This document shows, piece after piece, positions 43,300-51,761 of a stretch of 64,000 nt of DNA. Position 1 is the first letter of the stretch. Every line of letters starts with the position of its first letter. This DNA is from Streptosporangium lutulentum (GTDB lineage Bacteria > Actinomycetota > Actinomycetes > Streptosporangiales > Streptosporangiaceae): assembly GCF_030811455.1 (NCBI RefSeq), contig NZ_JAUSQU010000001.1:8246001-8310000 (forward strand), given 5' to 3'. The position numbers and the translations under genes are program-made. The notes under the pieces are model-generated. The model was not told the origin of the DNA and did not search any database. It worked only from the letters and a program-made list of their open reading frames with translations.

Positions 43300-44583
43300 T
43301 CATCTGAGCGGTGATTGATCTGTGGCGATCGGCCACGGGGCTTCCCGGAGATGCTTGCGGGACGCGGCGTATCCGCCCGCAATGGCGAGCATCGCGGCGA
43401 ACACCAGCATCGTCGTAGAGACGCTCAGATATTGCAGCATGAGGCCGGCGCCGACCGCTCCGAGCGGTCCGCCCAGGCCGAAAAGCATGCTCGCGGCCGC
43501 GATGACCCTGCCCTGCCTGTCGTCCGGGACTCCGCGAAACACCAGCACGTCGATGAGGACGCCGAGGGCCGGCACGCCGAGCATCGCGAAGCCCAGCACC
43601 GCCATCACCCACCATGGCCCGAACGGCAGCACGAGTGCCGCGAACACCGGTACCTGCATGACCACAACACCGACCAGCAGTACACCAGGACGTAACCGAC
43701 GGTGGAGCGGACCGACGAGAGCGGCGCCCGCCAAGCCGCCAAGCGCCAAGCCGGCCATCACCGTTCCGATGATCCACGAGGGGGTGTGCTGCCGTTGCAG
43801 GATGATCGTGGAGATCAGGACGAGCGGGGCGCCCGCGGTGTTGAGTGCGATGGCGGCCAGGGTGGCGGCGCGCAGCACGGGGTCGTCCCACAGCGCCTTG
43901 ACCCCCGTCAGCATGCCGCCGGCCTCATTCTCCGGTGCCGGATCGGCCGTCGACGAGGTGATCCGCGCAGGGGTGCGGACGATGAGGACGCAGAACCAGG
44001 ACACCGCGAAGCTCACGGAACAGAAGAGGAACGGCAGTATCTGCTTCAAGCCGTACAGCAGTCCGCCGAGAGGAGGGCCGGCGAGGCCTGCGGCACTGTT
44101 ACGGACCTCCTCCTGGGTCAGGGCCGCGGTCAGCTGGCTGCTCGGCACTACGGCACGCACCACGAGCATGCGGGCCGGTCCCCCGAACGCCGAGCCGGCG
44201 CCCAGCACGGCGGCGGCCACCAGGAGGTGAACCATCGTCAGATGACCGGCCATCAGGGCCACCGCGACACTGCCGGCGGTGAGCGCGCGCCCCCCTTCGG
44301 CGAGGAGGAGAACGCGCCGGCAGTCCCAGCGATCGACCACCTCACCTGCGGGCAGCGCCAGCACCACCCCTGCCAGCAGCTGAACGAACGCGAACAGGCC
44401 GGCTTGGGCGGGTGATCCTGTCACCGCGAGGATCACGAGCGGGTAGGTGACCTCCGCAGCCTCGCCGCCCAGGAAACCGACCGTCGACCCGATCCACAAC
44501 AACTGGAAGCGCCGGTTGCGCCGTAGCGGGGGAAGCGGCTCCCCTGCCACCGGGGCAGCCTCGGTACCTTCGGCGGACGACAT
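43300..44583 (-). CDS. MFS transporter, DHA3/EntS-like
   Basis: 427 residues from ATG 44583 (GTG 44586 adjoining; GAGGAG upstream). After a 30-residue head, twelve helices by eye: FQLLWIGSTVGFLGGEAAEV for TM1, motif A-like PAGEVVDRWDCRRVLLLAEG, and FGGPARMLVVRAVVPSSQL, typical of the macrolide/siderophore-exporter branch. Divergent from an ArsR-type regulator gene with a 55-base spacer; that regulator is the likely controller. Confidence 0.9.
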   Translation of the reverse strand: MSSAEGTEAAPVAGEPLPPLRRNRRFQLLWIGSTVGFLGGEAAEVTYPLVILAVTGSPAQAGLFAFVQLLAGVVLALPAGEVVDRWDCRRVLLLAEGGRALTAGSVAVALMAGHLTMVHLLVAAAVLGAGSAFGGPARMLVVRAVVPSSQLTAALTQEEVRNSAAGLAGPPLGGLLYGLKQILPFLFCSVSFAVSWFCVLIVRTPARITSSTADPAPENEAGGMLTGVKALWDDPVLRAATLAAIALNTAGAPLVLISTIILQRQHTPSWIIGTVMAGLALGGLAGAALVGPLHRRLRPGVLLVGVVVMQVPVFAALVLPFGPWWVMAVLGFAMLGVPALGVLIDVLVFRGVPDDRQGRVIAAASMLFGLGGPLGAVGAGLMLQYLSVSTTMLVFAAMLAIAGGYAASRKHLREAPWPIATDQSPLR

Positions 44584-44621
44584 CACGTTCAGCTCCTCAT
44601 AAATGTTCTCGTAGGAGTAAT

Positions 44622-44641
44622 CATTCACGCTGACGTTAATG
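44622..44641. promoter_or_regulatory. Operator candidate for the ArsR-type regulator
   Basis: CATTCACG, CTGA, CGTTAATG: arms agree at 7 of 8 positions. It overlaps the first possible start codon of the regulator gene and lies about 40 bases before the MFS start. Confidence 0.55.
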
Positions 44642-45301
44642 GTGTCGCAGAGAAGAATCAATGGCAAGATGGTCGGCATGGTGCTTCCAACGGCAGCGGT
44701 CGGCGACCCTGCTCCGGTCCGCCTGGTCAACGACGTCGAGACGCTGCGGGTGCTGTCGGACCCGCTCCGGTTGGCCATCCTCCGGCTGTTGATGCGCGGT
44801 GCAAGCCACGCTCCGCCGATACTGTCCGTCAAGGAGATGGCCGCGGAGCTGGAGGAGCCGCCCACCAAGCTGTACCGGCACATCAAGCAGCTGGAGGCGT
44901 GCGGCCTCATCGTGGTTGCCGAAACCCGGCTGGTGTCGGGAATCGTCGAATATCGCTACCGAACAGGCCAGTTCGGTCTGCGCTGGGACAGCGCGCTGGT
45001 CGGCCAGGCCGCCGACCCGTCCGACCTGCTGGCCATCGACATGGCGAGCTGCGAGAGCTTCCTCCAGGACTATGCGGCAGCCGTGACCTCGGGCAAGGTC
45101 CGCATCGAGCAGCAGACGTCACCTGAAACGCCGTACCGCAACCCGGTCAGTGCGGTGGTCGAAGCTCGGCTGTCCCCCCAGCGGGCCACGCAGCTGCGCG
45201 ACCGCCTCGCCGCCTTGGTCGATGAGTACTTCCACGGAAGCGACGACGAGGACGGCGTACCCGTCCACATGTCCCTCATCTTCTACAGCCCGGAGGAGTA
45301 G
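44639..45301 (+). CDS. ArsR/HTH_20-type transcriptional regulator
   Basis: 220 residues if started at ATG 44639; in-frame ATGs at 44669 and 44678 are equally possible, since none has a good RBS. The winged helix lies at about 30-110: VETLRVLSDPLRLAILRLLM, KEMAAELEEPPTKLYRHIKQ. The longer C-terminal part (110-220) lacks obvious metal-binding Cys clusters, so it is of the larger HTH_20 type responding to small organic ligands. Divergent from the MFS exporter, its probable target. Confidence 0.87.
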   Translation: MVSQRRINGKMVGMVLPTAAVGDPAPVRLVNDVETLRVLSDPLRLAILRLLMRGASHAPPILSVKEMAAELEEPPTKLYRHIKQLEACGLIVVAETRLVSGIVEYRYRTGQFGLRWDSALVGQAADPSDLLAIDMASCESFLQDYAAAVTSGKVRIEQQTSPETPYRNPVSAVVEARLSPQRATQLRDRLAALVDEYFHGSDDEDGVPVHMSLIFYSPEE

Positions 45302-45307
45302 CCGCGA

Positions 45308-45337
45308 GGCGTCTGCGCCTGCTGCGCGGCAGACGCC
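45308..45337. terminator. Hairpin after the ArsR-type gene
   Basis: GGCGTCTGC pairs with GCAGACGCC, 12-base loop, starting seven bases after the stop codon. Confidence 0.65.
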
Positions 45338-45360
45338 GCGTTCGGCTTCTGATCGACGAA

Positions 45361-45390
45361 GGGGGTACGGCTCGTACGAGCCGTACCCCC
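45361..45390. terminator. 30-bp perfect palindrome before the purL stop (copy 2)
   Basis: GGGGGTACGGCTC, loop GTAC, GAGCCGTACCCCC, 17 bases beyond the purL stop on the minus strand. The same stem occurs at 41868-41897, with TCGA(T/C)GA upstream of both copies. Confidence 0.85.
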
Positions 45391-45407
45391 TTCCGCGTGC
45401 GTGAGAA

Positions 45408-47663
45408 TCAGCCGAAGATGCCCGGCAGGGTGGCCGTGTGGGTCTCCCGGAGCTCGGTGATCGGAACCTCCAGGACGTTCTCGATCGTCAGCGCGGTGCC
45501 GCCGGTGGTGCCCAGGCCGTAGCAGGGCACCTCGTGGGTGGCGCAGAGCTCCGCGAAGGCGTTGAACGACTCCGGCCTCACGGTCACCAGCGCGCGGGCC
45601 GACGACTCGCTGAACAGGTCCACGAACGCGTCGTCGCCCGTCAGGGAGACCGTGCAGCCGATGCTCTGGGCGAGGCAGGCCTCGGCCAGGGCGATCGCCA
45701 GACCGCCGTCGGACAGGTCGTGGGAGCCGGTCAGCAGACCCCGCGAAGCGGCCTCGGTCAGGACGAGCGACAGGTCGCGCTCGGACTCCAGCTTGGCCTG
45801 GGGAGGCAGACCGCCGAGGTGGCCGTGGGTCACGTGGGCCCACTCGGAGCCGCCGAACTCCTCGTCGGTGTCGCCGAGCAGGATGACCTTGTCACCGTCG
45901 CCGGTGAAGCCCGTCCGGACCCGCGTGGCCACGTCGTCGATCACGCCCAGCACGCCCACCACCGGGGTCGGGTGGATCGGGGTCGATCCGGTCTGGTTGT
46001 AGAACGACACGTTGCCGCCGGTCACCGGGACGCCGAGGATCTTGCAGGCGTCGGCCAGGCCGCGTACGGCCTCGGAGAACTGCCACATGACCTCGGGGTC
46101 CTCGGGGGAGCCGAAGTTGAGGCAGTTGGTCACGGCGAGCGGCGTGGAGCCGGTCACGGCCACGTTCCTGTACGCCTCGGAGAGCGCGAGCTGGGCCCCG
46201 GCGTAGGGGTCGAGGCGGGCGTAGCGGCCGTTGCCGTCGGTGGCCAGCGCGATGCCCCTGGTCGTCTCCTCGGCGCCCGGCATGACCTCGCTGATCCGCA
46301 GCACTCCGGCGTCGGCGGGCTGGGCCAGCACCGTGTTGCCCCGGACGTAACGGTCGTACTGGGAGGTCACCCACTCCTTGGACGCCAGGTTCGGCGAGCC
46401 GAGGAGCTGCAGCAGCGTCGCGCGCAGGTCCGCGGGGCGGTCGAGACGGCCGGGGTCGTCGCCGTTCAGCGCGACCTGGCCGGCCGGCTCGTGGAACGGG
46501 CGCTCGTAGACCGGGCCCTCGTCGACCGCGGTGCCCGGCGGGATGTCCACGATGGTCTCGCCGTGCCAGGTCATCACCAGGCGGCCCCCGTCGGTGACCT
46601 CCCCGATCACGGTCGAGGGGATGTCCCACTTCGCGCAGATCGCCATGAAGGCATCGATGTTGGCGGGGGTGACGATCGCCATCATGCGTTCCTGAGACTC
46701 GCTCATCAGGATCTCCTCGGGCCGCAGCGACGGATCGCGCAGCGGGACGAGGTCCAGCCTGACGTCCATGCCTCCGGTGCCCTTGGCCGCGAGCTCGGTC
46801 GTCGCGCAGGAGACGCCCGCGGCGCCGAGGTCCTGGATGCCGACGACGACGTCCGCCTGGTAGAGCTCCAGGCAGCACTCGATCAGGAGCTTCTCCATGA
46901 ACGGGTCGCCCACCTGGACGCTGGGGCGCTTGGCCTGTGACTCGTCCTCGAAGGTGGCCGAGGCCAGCACGGACGCGCCGCCGATGCCGTCGGGGCCGGT
47001 CAGCGCGCCGAACAGGACGACCTTGTTGCCCGGCCCGGGGGCGACGGCCAGCTTGATCTGGTCCTTGCGGAGCAGGCCCACGCAGAGCGCGTTGACCAGG
47101 GGGTTGCCGATGTAGCAGGGGTCGAAGACGACCTCGCCGCCGATGTTGGGCAGGCCGAGGCAGTTGCCGTAGTGGCTGATGCCCTCGACCACACCGGGCA
47201 GCACCCGCCTGGTGTCGTGGGCGTCCGCCGCGCCGAAGCGCAGCGCGTCCATCACCGCGATCGGCCGTGCGCCCATCGACATGATGTCGCGGACGATGCC
47301 GCCGACGCCGGTCGCCGCGCCCTGGTGCGGCTCGACGTAGGAGGGGTGGTTGTGCGACTCGATCTTGAAGGTGGCGGCCCAGCCGTCGCCGACGTCCACG
47401 ACGCCGGCGTTCTCACCCATGCCGACGAGCAGGGCCTCCGACTTCGGAGCCTTGGTGGCGAACTGGCGCAGGTGCACCTTGGAGGACTTGTAGGAGCAGT
47501 GCTCGCTCCACATGACGCTGTAGATGGCCAGTTCGGAGCCCGTGGGCCGGCGGCCGAGGATCTCGCGGACCCGCTCGTACTCGTCGGTCTTCATGCCCAG
47601 CGCGGCGTACGGCTGCTGCTCGTCGGGGGTGTCCTCGGCCCGCTTGACGGTGTCGAGACTCAT
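45408..47663 (-). CDS. purL: Phosphoribosylformylglycinamidine synthase II
   Basis: 751 residues, the short PurL that works with PurS and PurQ. Converts FGAR to FGAM using ATP and ammonia delivered by PurQ. Diagnostic segments: SVMWSEHCSYKSSKVHLRQF, GVGGIVRDIMSMGARPIAVM, and ESQERMMAIVTP. The N-terminus resembles family members closely. Start overlaps the purQ stop (ATGA). Last gene of the purS ... purQ-purL run. Confidence 0.97.
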   Translation of the reverse strand: MSLDTVKRAEDTPDEQQPYAALGMKTDEYERVREILGRRPTGSELAIYSVMWSEHCSYKSSKVHLRQFATKAPKSEALLVGMGENAGVVDVGDGWAATFKIESHNHPSYVEPHQGAATGVGGIVRDIMSMGARPIAVMDALRFGAADAHDTRRVLPGVVEGISHYGNCLGLPNIGGEVVFDPCYIGNPLVNALCVGLLRKDQIKLAVAPGPGNKVVLFGALTGPDGIGGASVLASATFEDESQAKRPSVQVGDPFMEKLLIECCLELYQADVVVGIQDLGAAGVSCATTELAAKGTGGMDVRLDLVPLRDPSLRPEEILMSESQERMMAIVTPANIDAFMAICAKWDIPSTVIGEVTDGGRLVMTWHGETIVDIPPGTAVDEGPVYERPFHEPAGQVALNGDDPGRLDRPADLRATLLQLLGSPNLASKEWVTSQYDRYVRGNTVLAQPADAGVLRISEVMPGAEETTRGIALATDGNGRYARLDPYAGAQLALSEAYRNVAVTGSTPLAVTNCLNFGSPEDPEVMWQFSEAVRGLADACKILGVPVTGGNVSFYNQTGSTPIHPTPVVGVLGVIDDVATRVRTGFTGDGDKVILLGDTDEEFGGSEWAHVTHGHLGGLPPQAKLESERDLSLVLTEAASRGLLTGSHDLSDGGLAIALAEACLAQSIGCTVSLTGDDAFVDLFSESSARALVTVRPESFNAFAELCATHEVPCYGLGTTGGTALTIENVLEVPITELRETHTATLPGIFG

Positions 47664-48343
47664 GCGTTCACCAAGCTCTTCAGGATGGAGGAGAAGAATC
47701 CGCGGCCGTCGGTGCTCGGAGCGCCGGTGAGGTCCTCGACGGCGTGCTCGGGGTGCGGCATGAGCCCGACGATGTTTCCCGCCTCGTTGCGGATGCCCGC
47801 GATGTCGTTGAGGGAGCCGTTGGGGTTGCCGCCCGTGTAGCGGAAGACGACCTGGCCGCCCGCCTCAAGGGCGCTCAGGGTCGCCTCGTCGGCGACGTAG
47901 CGGCCCTCACCGTGCTTGATCGGCAGGACGATCTCCTGGCCCTCGGTGAAGTCCGAGGTCCAGGGGGTGGTGTCGCTCTCCACCCGGATGCCCTGGTCAC
48001 GGCAGATGTAGTGCAGTCCGGCGTTGCGCATCAGCGCGCCGGGCAGCAGGTGGGCCTCGCAGAGGATCTGGAAGCCGTTGCAGGTGCCCAGAACCGGCAG
48101 GCCGGCCTTGGCGGCGGGAATCAGCTCTCCCATCAACGGTGCGAATCTGGAGATCGCCCCGCAGCGCAGGTAATCTCCGTAGGAGAACCCGCCTGGCAGG
48201 AAGACCGCGTCCACACCCTTGAGATCGGCGTCCGCGTGCCACAACGGGACGGCTTCGCCGCCCGCGTGACGTACGGCGCGGGCCGCGTCCTGATCGTCAA
48301 GAGTTCCGGGAAAAGTGACGACGCCCACGCGGGCAGCACTCAT
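47660..48343 (-). CDS. purQ: Phosphoribosylformylglycinamidine synthase I (glutaminase subunit)
   Basis: 227 residues from ATG 48343; the open frame to 48391 lacks homology. Class I glutamine amidotransferase: nucleophile Cys88 in LGTCNGFQIL, oxyanion region LPGGFSYGDYLR, and the His/Glu pair in MPHPEHAVED. It supplies ammonia to PurL, with which it is translationally coupled. Confidence 0.96.
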   Translation of the reverse strand: MSAARVGVVTFPGTLDDQDAARAVRHAGGEAVPLWHADADLKGVDAVFLPGGFSYGDYLRCGAISRFAPLMGELIPAAKAGLPVLGTCNGFQILCEAHLLPGALMRNAGLHYICRDQGIRVESDTTPWTSDFTEGQEIVLPIKHGEGRYVADEATLSALEAGGQVVFRYTGGNPNGSLNDIAGIRNEAGNIVGLMPHPEHAVEDLTGAPSTDGRGFFSSILKSLVNA

Positions 48344-48525
48344 GGCAGCGTTCCCCTCCACAAACGAGCACCGCGCCGACGTCTCACACATCGGACGTTC
48401 GGTCTGCGGCGGTGCGTCCAGGCTATCCGCTCCCGGGGGAAGGTCACACGCGGACTCGTCCAGGCATACGGCTCACCGCGCCCGGGGTCGGCCCGGGACG
48501 CGGCGATTCGGACGGTTCAGACGGT

Positions 48526-48966
48526 TCAGACGGCGGTGAGCACGCGGTCGTCGAGGAACCGGGCGTCCTCGTCCCAGTCGAGATGCTTGCGCAGGTGCAC
48601 GATGGTGCCCCTGCCGGGGGCGATGTCGAAGGAGATCTCGTCCACCACGGCCTGCATGATGAGGATGCCCCTGCCGTTCTCGACGTCCGTCGCCGGATAG
48701 TGCTCCGGCACCCGGATGATTCCCTGGCCCTTGTCGATGATGCGGACGTCGCAGCGGCCGTAGCCGATCGCGGTCTCCACCTCGTAGCGGTTGGCCGGTC
48801 CGCCGTGGCGTACGGCGTTGGCACATGCCTCGGTCACCGCGAGGAGGATGTCAGCGACGCAATCCTCGGTGACGCCGAGCGAACGCAGGGAATCACCCAG
48901 CGCTCTGCGAACCATCGGAATGCCGATGGCCTCCCTCGGTAGAGCCAGCGAGAACTCCATGTTCAC
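48526..48966 (-). CDS. RsbW-like anti-sigma factor / serine kinase (HATPase_c_2)
   Basis: 146 residues from GTG 48966 (GGAGG seven bases upstream; ATG 48960 is the alternative). GHKL ATPase fold: N box in DILLAVTEACANAVRHG and G1 box VRIIDKGQGI, then GRGILIMQAVVDEISFD. Such proteins bind sigma factors or phosphorylate STAS partners. It sits between purS and purQ on the same strand, separated by 171 and 182 bases, so it may be its own unit. The STAS protein at 13.3 kb is a conceivable partner, but lacks the target Ser. Confidence 0.87.
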   Translation of the reverse strand: MNMEFSLALPREAIGIPMVRRALGDSLRSLGVTEDCVADILLAVTEACANAVRHGGPANRYEVETAIGYGRCDVRIIDKGQGIIRVPEHYPATDVENGRGILIMQAVVDEISFDIAPGRGTIVHLRKHLDWDEDARFLDDRVLTAV

Positions 48967-49031
48967 CGGTTTCCCTCCCGGGCGAGATGTCACCCAGTGA
49001 AGGCTTCCCTACAGAATCGGGGCTAACCGCA

Positions 49032-49051
49032 AAATAACCTTAATGTTATTT
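49032..49051. promoter_or_regulatory. AT-rich inverted repeat between purS and the RsbW-like gene
   Basis: AAATAAC, CTTAAT, GTTATTT: perfect 7-base arms. On the minus strand it reads as a weak hairpin ending in TTTT, which could end purS transcripts, or as an operator for the next gene. Unusual in such GC-rich surroundings. Confidence 0.5.
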
Positions 49052-49137
49052 AGGGGTGGTCAAGCCGTGGGATTCCGTGGCACCCGAAGCGCGATTTAAC
49101 CGGATTCGAGGAAATCTGATGTGTGATATGTGACGGC

Positions 49138-49383
49138 CTACGCGTCGACGGTAACCGTGTAGTCCTCGATCACCGTGTTGGCGAGCAGGGTTTCCGCCAT
49201 CTTTCGGACGTCCGCAAGTGCGGCCTCGTCGGCGGGGCCGTCGAGCTCCACCTCGAACCGCTTGCCCTGTCGTACCGCGGAGACACCGGAGAAGCCGAGC
49301 CGCGGCAGGGCCCGCGCGATGGCCTGCCCCTGCGCGTCAAGAATCTCGGGCTTCAGCATGACGTCGACGATGACGCGCGCCAC
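49138..49383 (-). CDS. purS: Phosphoribosylformylglycinamidine synthase subunit PurS
   Basis: 81 residues from GTG 49383, with AGGAGG six bases upstream; the open frame to 49707 is non-coding. VARVIVDVMLKPEILDAQGQ at the start, then GFSGVSAVRQGKRFEVELDG and a tail ending TVIEDYTVTVDA. A dimeric scaffold that joins PurL and PurQ. Confidence 0.95.
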   Translation of the reverse strand: MARVIVDVMLKPEILDAQGQAIARALPRLGFSGVSAVRQGKRFEVELDGPADEAALADVRKMAETLLANTVIEDYTVTVDA

Positions 49384-49515
49384 GGTGTTCCTCCTGGTTG
49401 TAGCGGAGACGGTCCGGCGCCTCAAGAGTAACGGGCCCACCCGGCACTTCGGCGCGGGGGCCAGACTCCTATCGTGCGAGGGTGAAGAACGAGCACGCGG
49501 GGAACGGGGGATCTC

Positions 49516-49677
49516 ATGGACGTCGAGATGGGTCTTGCGCATAGGTATGTGACCTCTGCCACGATGTCCACAGACGCGGACGAACCACCACCAAACGGGT
49601 CGAATGCGTCGCTGATCGGCCGGACAGAGGTGGCGAACCCATCCCGACGGCCCCGAGCACACAGGAGCGGCACGTGA
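49516..49677 (+). CDS. Possible 53-aa leader ORF coupled to the E1alpha gene
   Basis: ATG 49516 follows GGGGG by five bases. The frame (MDVEMGLAHRYVTSATMSTD..., ending RAHRSGT) stops at TGA 49675-49677, overlapping the GTG start of the E1alpha gene. Composition is not strongly protein-like (Ser/Pro/Arg-rich, no motif), so it may be chance. If translated it could couple or attenuate the operon. Confidence 0.25.
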   Translation: MDVEMGLAHRYVTSATMSTDADEPPPNGSNASLIGRTEVANPSRRPRAHRSGT

Positions 49678-50765
49678 CAGCCGACGCCTCTCGTGGTGCG
49701 GAAGCACCCCCAGAGTTTGTTCAGTTGCTGACCCCCGAAGGAGAGCGGGTCGAGCATCCCGACTACGACATCGATCTGACGCCGGAGGAGATCCGCGGTC
49801 TTTACCGGGACCTCGTCCTGGTCCGCCGGATCGACCTGGAGGCCGTGGCCCTGCAACGCCAGGGTGAGCTGGGAATCTGGGCCTCCCTGCTCGGACAGGA
49901 GGCCGCGCAGATCGGCTCGGGCAGGGCGCTGACCGAAGCGGACATGGCCTTCCCGACCTACAGGGAGCACGGCGTGGCCTGGTGCCGGGGGGTGGACCCG
50001 GTGAACCTGCTCGGCCTGTTCCGCGGGGTCAACCACGGCGGCTGGGACCCCGCCGAGCACAACTTCCACCTGTACACGATCGTGATCGGCAGCCAGAACC
50101 TGCACGCGGTCGGTTACGCCATGGGCATCCAGCGCGACAGCGCCGAGGCCGCCACGATCGTCTACTTCGGTGACGGCGCCACCTCCCAGGGCGATGTGAA
50201 CGAGTCGTTCATCTGGGCCTCGGTGTTCAACGCGCCGGTGGTGTTCTTCTGCCAGAACAACCAGTGGGCCATCTCCGAGCCGCTGGAGAAGCAGTCCCGC
50301 ATCCCGCTGTACCGCAGGGCGAGCGGATTCGGATTCCCGGGTGTCCGGGTCGACGGCAACGACGTCTTCGCCTGCCTCGCCGTGACCCGCAAGGCTCTGG
50401 CCGACGCCAGGTCCGGACAGGGCCCGATGTTCATCGAGGCCTTCACCTACCGGATGGGCGCCCACACGACCTCCGACGACCCGACCCGCTACCGGGTGGC
50501 CGCCGAGCTGGAGGCGTGGAAGCTCAAGGACCCGATCGAGCGGGTCCGGTCCTACATGTTCAAGAACCAGATCGCCGACCAGGAGTTCTTCGACGCGATC
50601 GACGCCGAGGCCGACGAGCTGGGACGCGACGTGCGCAAACGCTGCCTGGCACTGCCGGACCCCGAACCGCTGGCCATCTTCGACCATGTCTACGCGGAGC
50701 CGCACAGGTTGATGGACGAAGAGCGCGCCCAGTTCGCCGCCTACCTGGAGGGGTTCGAGGGATGA
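49674..50765 (+). CDS. 2-oxoacid dehydrogenase E1 component, alpha subunit
   Basis: 363 residues from GTG 49674 (AGGAG upstream). Thiamine diphosphate motif GDG at 166-168 (VYFGDGATSQGDVNES) through NN at 195-196 (FFCQNNQWAIS). Phosphorylation-loop region YRMGAHTTSDDPTRYR. The separate alpha and beta subunits and the sequence type fit branched-chain 2-oxoacid or pyruvate dehydrogenases. Vdh in the same window favours the branched-chain assignment, which is an inference. First gene of E1alpha-E1beta-E2. Confidence 0.93.
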   Translation: MTADASRGAEAPPEFVQLLTPEGERVEHPDYDIDLTPEEIRGLYRDLVLVRRIDLEAVALQRQGELGIWASLLGQEAAQIGSGRALTEADMAFPTYREHGVAWCRGVDPVNLLGLFRGVNHGGWDPAEHNFHLYTIVIGSQNLHAVGYAMGIQRDSAEAATIVYFGDGATSQGDVNESFIWASVFNAPVVFFCQNNQWAISEPLEKQSRIPLYRRASGFGFPGVRVDGNDVFACLAVTRKALADARSGQGPMFIEAFTYRMGAHTTSDDPTRYRVAAELEAWKLKDPIERVRSYMFKNQIADQEFFDAIDAEADELGRDVRKRCLALPDPEPLAIFDHVYAEPHRLMDEERAQFAAYLEGFEG

Positions 50766-51748
50766 GCACCCTGACGCTGGCCAAGGCACTCAACGAGGGC
50801 ATGCGCAAGGCCATGGAGGACGACCCCAAGGTCCTCGTCATGGGCGAGGACGTGGGCAAGCTCGGCGGAGTCTTCCGGGTGACCGACGGGCTGCAGAAGG
50901 ACTTCGGCGAGCAGCGGGTCATCGACACCCCGCTGGCGGAGTCGGGCATCATCGGGACGGCCATCGGTCTCGCGCTGCGCGGATATCGCCCGGTCTGCGA
51001 GATCCAGTTCGACGGATTCGTCTTCCCCGCGGCCGACCAGATCATCACGCAGCTGGCCAAGATGCCGCTGCGGTCGCTGGGCAAGCTCAAGCTGCCCGTC
51101 GTGGTCCGGATCCCCTGCGGCGGCGGCATCGGCGCCGTCGAGCACCACAGCGAGTCGCCCGAGGCCTATTTCACGCACACCGCGGGCCTGCGCGTCGTGG
51201 CCTGCTCCAACCCCTCCGACGCCTACGAGATGATCCAGCAGGCGATCCGGTGTGACGACCCCGTCATCTTCTTCGAGCCCAAGCGGCGCTACTGGGAGAA
51301 GGCGGAGGTGGACGTCTCCGCCTCGGCCGACTCCGCGTGGCTGCCCCTCGACCAGGGCAAGGTGGTGCGACCGGGTGCCGACGTCACCCTGCTCGCCTAC
51401 GGCCCGATGGTGAAGACCTGCCTGGAGGCGGCGAAGGCGGCCGAGGACGACGGCCGGTCCCTGGAGGTCGTGGATCTGCGCTCACTCAACCCGCTGGACG
51501 TCGGGCTGGTCGTAGAGTCGGTACGGAAGACCGGACGATGCGTCGTGGTGCACGAGGCTCCGGTTTTCAACGGCTTCGGGGCCGAGCTCGCCGCCCGGAT
51601 CACCGAGGAGTGCTTCTACAACCTGGAGGCGCCGGTGCTGCGCGTGGGCGGGCCGTCCACGCCGTATCCGCCCTCCAGGCTGGAGGACCACTACCTGCCC
51701 GACCTCGACCGGGTCCTGCACGCCGTCGACCGCGTGTTCGCGTTCTGA
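50762..51748 (+). CDS. 2-oxoacid dehydrogenase E1 component, beta subunit
   Basis: 328 residues from ATG 50762, overlapping the alpha stop (ATGA). MSTLTLAKALNEGMRKAMED then VLVMGEDVGKLGGVFRVTDG (the TPP-contacting Glu is in GEDV), and PLAESGIIGTAIGLALRGYR. C-terminal transketolase domain with DLRSLNPLD and HEAPVFNGFGAELAARI. Forms the alpha2beta2 E1 with the upstream product. Confidence 0.94.
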   Translation: MSTLTLAKALNEGMRKAMEDDPKVLVMGEDVGKLGGVFRVTDGLQKDFGEQRVIDTPLAESGIIGTAIGLALRGYRPVCEIQFDGFVFPAADQIITQLAKMPLRSLGKLKLPVVVRIPCGGGIGAVEHHSESPEAYFTHTAGLRVVACSNPSDAYEMIQQAIRCDDPVIFFEPKRRYWEKAEVDVSASADSAWLPLDQGKVVRPGADVTLLAYGPMVKTCLEAAKAAEDDGRSLEVVDLRSLNPLDVGLVVESVRKTGRCVVVHEAPVFNGFGAELAARITEECFYNLEAPVLRVGGPSTPYPPSRLEDHYLPDLDRVLHAVDRVFAF

Positions 51749-51761
51749 GAAGGGGGTGACG

